Source: Pyronema omphalodes (lineage: Eukaryota > Ascomycota > Pezizomycetes > Pezizales > Pyronemataceae). From it: a stretch of 64,000 nucleotides of DNA. The notes beneath the pieces are model-generated. The model saw only the letters and a program-made list of their open reading frames with translations. It had not been told where the DNA came from and made no database searches. Every line of letters begins with the position of its first letter. Position 1 is the stretch's first letter. Positions 57,001 to 64,000 of the stretch are shown here, one piece after another. The position numbers were made by a program, and so were the translations under genes. The DNA is taken from assembly GCA_024516155.1 (NCBI GenBank), contig JAJJXM010000057.1, positions 62,001 through 126,000 on the forward strand, written 5' to 3'.

Positions 57001-59615
57001 GATGGAAAAAAAAGCAGTCCAGCCGCTTCGCTTGGGGGAAAGGAAAGAGGGGGGTGTTGAACGCGCACTTGGTGACTTAATGCGTAGAAAAAAACGAGAG
57101 TGCCAGGGGTTGATGGATAGCACCAACGACATCCAAAATATTCAAAATTCCAAAAAACTTTCAAGATACTCCCAACAACGAATATTTAAATCCAATCACC
57201 CGAAGATTATTTACTACTTTTCAAGAGTTTCAATGAAACATATTTCATGCATTAATGATTTACTTCCCATCACTATATATGCACACTATGTAGTGACATC
57301 ATAATATGTCCTGGAAAACGGACCACGTTAACTTCATGGTACCGTTTAACGGTATATACGTAGCGAGTCTACTGTATAAAGTTAAAATTCAAAACCTGGA
57401 TTAGATCAGAAACAATGGAAGCTATGGCCATACCATACAGCTATGTATATCCGCGGGATCGCCTCCGGGAAATTTACCATAAGTTTCGGCACCATACATC
57501 GAAGAGGAAGATTTTTTTTTCATCGTCCGTGCGCATATCGAAAAACAGACTCGCTTATATGTATCGCTTCAAAGTGCAAGTACATAGGGGCAAAACCAAA
57601 CGAGTTTCAGTTTTAGTTTTAGTTTCAATTCTTTTTTGTCCCTTTTCAAGAGTCCGTGCGTTTTTTTTTTTCAAGAACATGGAAAAAATCTTTAAGACTT
57701 TAACATGATCACAGATCTACCAATAATATATGCTGAATGACGAAAATTCAAATTACAAAAAACAACACAACAACAATAATAATGATAACGGAGATTCCGC
57801 CGTTGATAACTAACCAAACTACTATTTTTATATACACATGATAACTGCTGAGTTGTTTTCTGTTATATATACGTCATCGATAACAATCATGCCTAGTACC
57901 TACCTTTCGAAAGCCAACTCTTCTCACGATGGAGATATCAGTTATGTACCGTACAATACCCCTATATACGTTTCAAAATCACCGGGTATATGTACATAAA
58001 TAGGCATAAAATGAGGTCAAATCAGAAAGGAGGAATCACATCACGCTAAATATCAATCAAGTAAAGTCCTATCTATCTATTCCTCTATACACCATCCTCC
58101 AAGGTGGCTATGGAATTTATGGCCTTTATCCGCGGTCTATGATATACTTCTAACCCAATAGATGGATCTGGGTGAAGATATACACGCGCTGAATACTGTA
58201 TGACGGCTTCAGCTTCTGGCTGGCCACTGGCAGCTGGTGGGAATAAAGATTCTTGATTTGGCGTATTTCTTTTTGGTGATTGGTTTGGTTAGTTTGGCTT
58301 GCTTGCTTGATTTGGTTTTGTTGGTTGATTACACATAGATAGATCCTCTTGACCGAGGAAATGTTATTCAAATTGAAGCCTAGCTACGTAGACTTCCTAG
58401 AAACCTGAAGACGGAATATTGGAAAGGTCTTACAGTTACTTACTTATTCCTAAAGGTGGTGAGTAGTACAATTTTAGGCGTAGGTATCCAGGCAATCAGG
58501 TCAACCTATTTCGCAGGGGCTCTGTGGGGGTGTTGGCCTGGTAAAAATAATATGTACATATGGTCATTGACTCATTAGTATACCTGTTGTTGGTTCTAAC
58601 GCCGAAATGGAAGTATGAGATGATATTTTTGTCTAGGACCCAGGTCGAACAAGACTTCGTTGCCTTTTTTTCGGGACCTAATATACCCGATAGTGATTAT
58701 CTGGCGATTGTCTTGCTACATATCTGATGTTTACACTTCACATGTACCCTGTTCATAAGGTAGTAAGATATATGAGTAATGGTGCATAACATGTGATGCC
58801 GGAAAGGGGGGCGGGGTTGTTGGAGGGCGCCATGTATATTCGTTGTGGTCATATATATGCTAGACCTTCACGACCATGGAAATGAAATTGAAATCCAAAA
58901 CCTGCCCTACCCTACCCTACCCTGCATATACCGTTACAGATAATCCAGCTTTGGCTATATCCATATCTAATACCCCACCATGGTATTTCTCTTAAAACCT
59001 GGATAGTAGTTTAGATATGCGAGTGTAGGCCATAATCAGACTTTATTGTTTCTTCAATGTGACGGTGATTGGAATTTATTCGGTGGTGGGTGATGGTAGA
59101 ACTATGGAGTCTATTGATGGGGGTTTCAAACAGTAGTAATCGTGGGTTTATAGATATCGTGGTAGGTAGCGGTATGGGTGTCTATGGTTTAAGAAGACGA
59201 ATTGATAACATTCTCTAAAATCAATTTGGAGATTATTGAGAATGTCGATTATAAGCCTCAGACCTGCAATGATCGTTGGAGTTTCCTTTGATGACTCGGG
59301 GAAGTTGAATGATTATTGATCCACGAAGTAATGACTAAAGACTTGGGAGTTTTGTAGTTGGGAATTCTTAATCTTTTGATCCCTTAACTGACAGGACAAA
59401 TAATAAGTGGGACTAGTAGGACTGTATTCACTTTAGTTCCTTTGTTGATCAGGATTGTAGTAGGTGCAATATACACGACATCGGTAGGTATTTCCGTCGC
59501 TGTATGCGTGCCTCGCAACTTTGATAATCTAGCCATATGACAGAAAGGAGAGGATTCATCAAAGATGATATGTTGATATGACACCCACCTTCACCTTGGT
59601 GGCAGATGCAGCTGT
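57001..59615. other. Gene desert, AT-rich
   Basis: Only short ORFs. Minor features: TTTTAGTTTTAG run near 57608, TTGGTTTGGTTAGTTTGGCTTG near 58280, and CCCTACCCTACCCTACC at 58905-58920. Nothing gene-like. Confidence 0.4.
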
Positions 59616-59661
59616 GTAAGTTCAAGACCTAGAAATACTAACTGAATCTACTCTCATCCAG
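59616..59661 (+). other. Orphan spliceosomal intron signature
   Basis: A 46-nt segment starts GTAAGT, contains a perfect TACTAAC branch motif 17 nt before its end, and ends CAG. Its length matches real introns in this window. The flanks give only a 19-codon frame (ATGACACCC.. to TGA) after splicing, so this is probably a relic of a lost gene, perhaps the one whose ankyrin repeats lie about 1 kb downstream on the same strand. Confidence 0.4.
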
Positions 59662-60639
59662 GAGGGCAAATACTCTCCAATGAGTTTCATGTAATACCAT
59701 TTGAAATATTATGGTAAGTCAGACTAATCGTTACTCCTCTAGAGAATGGCGACTAGGGTTGATAGTTATTATCTACATATCTATATAGCCCTTGAAACTT
59801 GGTGTTAATTCGGGATGATATGGCAAATGGAAAAGAATAGAAACACGCCGAAATCAGTTAAATACAGAGAAACTTTTGGACAGCATTGCCGAGGTAACAG
59901 ATACAGTGTCCATACTTAAAGGTTTCACAAATATCGGTCCAACTTGGTGGAATTTTTTCAGAAATAACATCTTGGCACAATTTTGATGTGGTGGTTCCTC
60001 GCTTAAAAAATCGGATCGGGGGCATTATATTAAATAAAATAGATGCTTGGTTACGACTTTGTCGGAGAAAAGAACTAGTTAGAAACGATAATTAAAGGCA
60101 TTAAATATAATGTCGATCTATGGGTATTTAAAGGCCGGAGAACACGGATAAGCTAACAATACCGTACAGAGCCTGTAAAGCATGAAAATTGATATCCCCG
60201 CGAGTCCCCTACCATCTCAAGCCACTTATTTCTCCATTACAATCTCCGCATTCATTCTAGTCATGGTGTCTATCTTGACGTCAAGTTTCAAATAAATATC
60301 CAAGAATACGCCACAAAATCATTCCCTGCAACAAAACACCCCACTAAAAAGGAATCAAGATCTTCGCTATTCTAGTAGTCTTCCCCTCAACCTCGAAGGT
60401 TCTTCGTAAGTGCAGAACTTCCAATGAGAAAGGCAAGATAAATTTACTATGTGATTTTATCAAAATGGAAGCATGGAGGCGTCTGAGTGTCTGAGTGACG
60501 GAATTTCTGAGTGGCTTCTTACTCCAGATATATCTTTGGATGAAGGGATGATGATGGATAGATCACTTTTTAGCTGGCCTTATTCTCCGGACACACAGAC
60601 TTTACTGAGAAGTCTTTATACATGACGTAAGTACTGGGA
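59662..60639. other. Gene desert with possible coding relics
   Basis: Mostly AT-rich. One plus-strand stretch at about 60478-60625 reads open with protein-like text (GISEWLLTPDISLDEGMM) and could be an upstream remnant of the ankyrin pseudogene. No intact gene. Confidence 0.35.
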
Positions 60640-61246
60640 AAAGGCGGATGGGTTGCGCTATAGGGTGTTGTCGAAGGAGGATACCTTAATATAATAAATC
60701 AATTCCTAGAAGCAAATTCCAATATTTATATCAGTCCAGTACAAAAGGCAGGATGAAACTACCTACAGGTTGCCGCCGGATCAGTTCCTGTTGACATTGT
60801 TAGTCGGCTATTGCAGTTAGGACCGGATGCCAATGCTGAGCTCAGTTGTCTACAAGAGACGAATCACTTCGCAAGCTGCTACTAAATCGGGTAATTTGGG
60901 CATTGTGAATCTGTTTTTAAAAGACAGCGCCAAAGTTAATGTCAAATGAGACATTGAGATAACTGCTCCACAAGCTACTGCCAAATCAGGCCATTCGGAC
61001 CTTACAGATCGTTCGTTGAATACAGGAGCAGACAAAAACACAATATCATACCGTAGTGAAGAAACTTCTTCACAACTCCCCTCTACCACGGGATACTTAA
61101 ATACCATCCACCATCTATCAAGTAACGCTACAAATCTCAACATCATTCCAAAACCACGGGGAAATAATAATACTTCTGCTTCTGCTGCTGCTATTGGTAG
61201 TTTACTTTACCCAGCACAACGCAACAGTTATGTACTCTACACGTAG
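60640..61246 (+). pseudogene. Decayed ankyrin-repeat gene
   Basis: Conceptual plus-strand reading gives a chain of recognisable ankyrin units broken by stops and one frame change: VVEGGYLNIINQFLEANSNI, then a TGA at 60753-60755; LQVAAGSVPVDIVSRLLQLG with PDANAE; a shift of frame near 60850-60880; AATKSGNLGIVNLFLKDSAK with VNVK, then a TGA at 60947-60949; ATAKSGHSDLTDRSLNTGAD with KNTIS; and a last degenerate unit containing TTGYLNTIHHL and NLNIIP. Each unit has the spacing of the TPLxxAAxxGxxxIVxxLLxxGAxxN consensus, with eroded positions. Ankyrin arrays are common in fungal NACHT/STAND and effector-like genes; the parent class is not visible here. Confidence 0.75.
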
Positions 61247-62000
61247 CTAATACTTTACACACGCCAGGCCGGGCACAGGAATGTTTAAGAGAACAGCTGG
61301 TAGAAGATGAGGGAGGTGATTCAGATTGGTGTTAAGGATGTTGAAGGTTGGAATATGAAGGATGGTATGGTGATGTTACTGGTTGAGGAAGTATGTGGGA
61401 GTAATAAGGATATGCTATGAGTGGGTGTTTCGAGTATTCGGTGAAGATCGACAGGGGAGATGGCTGGGGTGGACGCTATGGATGCTATGGATGCCATTGG
61501 ATGAGACTAATAGTTCACTTGACAAGGAGAAGGGTTATCTGGAATGGCTTAATATCAAGATTGAGATATGATAATATTTTATATGGAGGAAGGATTGCTG
61601 TCTTTCTGGGTGATTAAGAGAGACTGTCGGTTTAAATGTCACAGTCTTATATTATATACAGACCGTTATCATTCCTATCACCGGCTGTGTTTAACATCAA
61701 CCCATGAAATATCCCCTAAGCTAGATACAATGACCCAGCCACCTTATTTTGCAAACCAAGCTTACAACCATAGATCCTATTCCATCGCCGTGAACCTCCA
61801 TAACCCCCCTCTCCCCACAGACACCCTTTAAGAAAAGCCCTCCATCCAGTCCTCAGTGTCCACTGTGAAACTATCTTCCAACTCAACTCAATCTGTATAT
61901 CTCTCAAGTTCCAGCGGTGGTCTAGCTAGTAGCATCTCGAGACATCTATATGCATAACGGAGATGATAACGAGGGAATCATAGTGTATCACTCTCACTAT
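61247..62000. other. Gene desert downstream of the ankyrin pseudogene
   Basis: Short overlapping ORFs only (for example 61383-61617 plus) with no features. GATGCTATGGATGCC repeats near 61477. Nothing supported. Confidence 0.35.
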
Positions 62001-62161
62001 ATCACCAAACATAGCTAGTGGCAACGGCTGATTTGATTTGATTTGATTTTAGTCATACTCACTCTAACCGAGGCCTGAAAGGCCTATGCAGGACGCTAAG
62101 AAAAACCCCAAAAATTCTCGTCCCCGTGACATCACCAAACATAGCTAATGACAACGGCTGA
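62001..62161. repeat. 31-bp direct repeat pair flanking a 99-bp segment
   Basis: ATCACCAAACATAGCTA is followed by (G/A)TG(G/A)CAACGGCTGA at 62001-62031 and again at 62131-62161: 29 of 31 identical and offset by exactly 130 bp. The intervening segment starts with GATTT repeats and contains the palindrome AGGCCTGAAAGGCCT at 62073-62087. No coding content. It could be a segmental duplication or the remnant of a small element. Confidence 0.8.
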
Positions 62162-62781
62162 CGTTTTTTTTTTTTTACAAACTGCATAAATCCAAATAGT
62201 GAGGAGAGAGGAGATATAATGTACTGTTGGCAACTGAGGGGCTTGTGGGAATGTGAATTGTGCTTGGGTATTTACAGAGCTTGCTTAGCAGGAGCGTTGG
62301 TAAGTACTTTAGGTAGATTACAATGGTTAGGGAGATTTCAGGAGTCCTAGGGCGGAAGTTTAAGAGCAAAATGTACCTGGGTGTTCTCTTCGAAAAAATC
62401 ATGGTTCATCATACACAAGACTGGCGAGATATTTTCACACAGATCCGAATCGTATTTGAAGAGCGAATCAGATGAACTTCAACAGCCATTTTATTTTTTC
62501 GCCTGGACAACTAGCCTCATTTGAAGCCTTAACTATACACGTTTCTTCTGGTAAAATAATAGCACCAGCTAATACCCTATGTAGTAAGTAATCGCAATCA
62601 ACATATACAACTACCAATTCCTTTAACGCCACTCGTATACCTATCCGCAATAAAAGCACATACTTAACCTTTGACTTAGTATCCATATCCCTGAATTCCC
62701 GACATGTTCAACTAAACCCCTCTAAGCATCGCATATCAAACATTGTATCATTCCCGCATCGTCAAACAACCCCGTGCCGTT
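62162..62781. other. 3' flank of the CTK1-type kinase gene and desert edge
   Basis: Poly-T at 62165-62177, otherwise unstructured AT-rich DNA with short ORFs. The right part should be the kinase 3' UTR. Confidence 0.4.
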
Positions 62782-64000
62782 CTATGCCACTTCACCGTTC
62801 CTACTTCTCTTCTCCAGAATGACCATGTCCTTATCTTTATCCTTATCTCCAGCCACTTCTTCACAACGCTTTTTATTCGCATTCGAAGCAAGAAGTTCAT
62901 TCTCGGCCGATCTCTTACGCTCGGCCTCCTTTGCTTCTTTAGCCTTCTTCCGCTCATAGTCGTTGCGTTTCTTTTGGTTATCGCGCTCTTTGCGACGCTC
63001 CATTTTGGATTCGTATTCGTGCCAATCACCTTTTAGATCTCTAAGCCTATTTTTTGCATTAGTAAAACCTTTTTGGAGAGAAATGAGGGAGGGAAACAGG
63101 TAACGTACCCAATGGGAGCTGCTGGAGCAGGGTCTTCGGAGAAGTACACGTGTTTCAGACAATCCTCGGCGGTTGGTCTCTTATCTGGGTCGTACTGAAG
63201 GAGTTGTTCAATCAAGTCCAAAGCTGATCCTGGGATTTGACTTTTCGTTTATTAGCACCATTCAATTAACCAAACGTAGGGTTAAAAATATATAAAATAA
63301 ACTCACTCTTTGTACTTATTACGGAACTTGTACTTCTTGTTAAGTCCCGAAGCCCGCAGAAGCGAATACCAAGGCATTTTCTTCAAAGCTGGCCAGACCT
63401 TTTCCGTAGGCTTTCCAAGGACATCATAGATAATGTCCAATTGGTCGATTTCTGTTCTTCCGGGAAAGGCAGGAGCACGGGTGAAGAGCTCGATGAAAAC
63501 ACAGGCCGCACTCCACATATCCACAGCAGGACCATATGCGGTAGCACCGAGCAAAATTTCCGGTGGACGGTACCAAAGAGTGATAATTCTGTTTGTATAA
63601 TCAATCTCCTTTTTCGTATTTTTCGAATAAAATCTAGCCAGACCGAAGTCTGCGATTTTCAAATTTCCATCGTTGTTGAGAAGAATGTTGGAGCCTTTGA
63701 TATCACGGTGAAGAACACCACGATGGTGAAGATAGTTTAGTGCGTCAAAGAATTGATAGGAAAGGTGCTTGATGTGCGATGGTTCTAGTCTGAAAGTTGG
63801 GTGGTGCAAGATTCCTGTAAGGTCGTGGTCCATATAATCAAAAACCATGTAAAAATCACCTAAAAAAATCAGCGTTAGTAACCCCATGATTCTAATTTTT
63901 GATAAAAAGGCTTACTCTTTTCAACCATCATTTCCAGCAGTGAGACAACGTTATCATGCTTCAATGCTTGAAGCAATTTCATCTCTCTCACCGCTGTAAT
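62782..64000 (-). CDS. CTK1: CTD kinase catalytic subunit, CTK1/CDK12 type (5'-truncated by window edge)
   Basis: Cyclin-dependent kinase that phosphorylates the RNA polymerase II C-terminal domain at Ser2. Exons seen: 64000-63916 (partial), 63859-63307, 63240-63109, 63040-62782; introns of 56, 66 and 68 nt, two with TACTAA(C/T) branch motifs. They encode 342 C-terminal residues. C-helix motif ITAVREMKLLQ, catalytic HRDIKGSN, DFGLARF, and activation-segment end TLWYRPPEILLG. DMWSAACVFIELFTRAPAFPG and the C-lobe YDPDKRPTAEDCLKH follow. The tail WHEYESKMERRKERDN, highly basic and Lys/Glu-rich to the end, is typical of fungal Ctk1/Lsk1. The 63240 acceptor (giving KYKDQIPGSALDL) is the least certain join; a CAG at 63232-63230 is an alternative. 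N-lobe and N-terminal extension lie outside the window. Confidence 0.93.

Noticed and set aside
1..64000. tRNA, 5S rRNA or snRNA genes
   Set aside because: Scanned by eye for B-box/T-loop-like GTTCRANNC with a partner A box and for 5S motifs; none convincing. A tRNAscan-SE/Infernal run would be decisive.

Overview
The window is nuclear DNA of a filamentous ascomycete (Pezizomycotina-type). Evidence: genes carry many short introns, mostly 43-76 nt, with GT..AG ends and CTAAC-type branch points, and the products are fungal housekeeping proteins (Vps1, Ugo1, Met12-type MTHFR, Ctk1, fungal FPP synthase). The class within the phylum cannot be settled from the sequence alone. No rRNA, tRNA or CRISPR array was found.

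Layout. 1-647: 3'-truncated coiled-coil gene (minus). 648-3730: tandem repeats. 3734-7985: mitochondrial methionyl-tRNA synthetase and the APC/C subunit Apc8/Cdc23, both minus; Apc8 is divergent from farnesyl diphosphate synthase at 8678-9892. 9.9-15.3 kb: a gene-free block of minisatellites with a hairpin and a 552-bp solo LTR. 15.3-20.2 kb: a four-exon gene for a ~1480-residue fungal protein of unknown function. 24.7-27.2 kb: dynamin-like VPS1 (8 exons). 27.2-30.6 kb: more arrays, including ~50 copies of AATTAGGG. 30.6-36.2 kb: RRP15, mitochondrial ferredoxin YAH1 divergent from thymidylate kinase CDC8, and a class II eIF4E. 39.2-53.9 kb: MTHFR (MET12 type), a GFA/CENP-V family protein, mitochondrial ribosomal protein bL27m, an unknown 156-residue protein, Ugo1, and S-adenosylmethionine decarboxylase. 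54-62.7 kb: a gene desert with a decayed ankyrin-repeat gene and an orphan intron. 62.8-64.0 kb: the 3' part of a CTK1-type CDK (minus).

The genes are unrelated housekeeping loci, not an operon or a biosynthetic cluster. Links are thematic: mitochondrial translation (MetRS, bL27m), mitochondrial Fe-S synthesis and fusion (Yah1, Ugo1), and AdoMet/one-carbon use (MTHFR, AdoMetDC). All splice sites were placed by hand from reading frame, consensus and family homology; every multi-exon model was checked to keep frame from start to stop.

The most unusual features are the number of unrelated 8-bp tandem arrays, strong G-quadruplex motifs just downstream of three stop codons (MetRS, FPPS, MTHFR; sense strand), the telomere-like octamer array, an LTR nested inside a minisatellite, and the ankyrin pseudogene.
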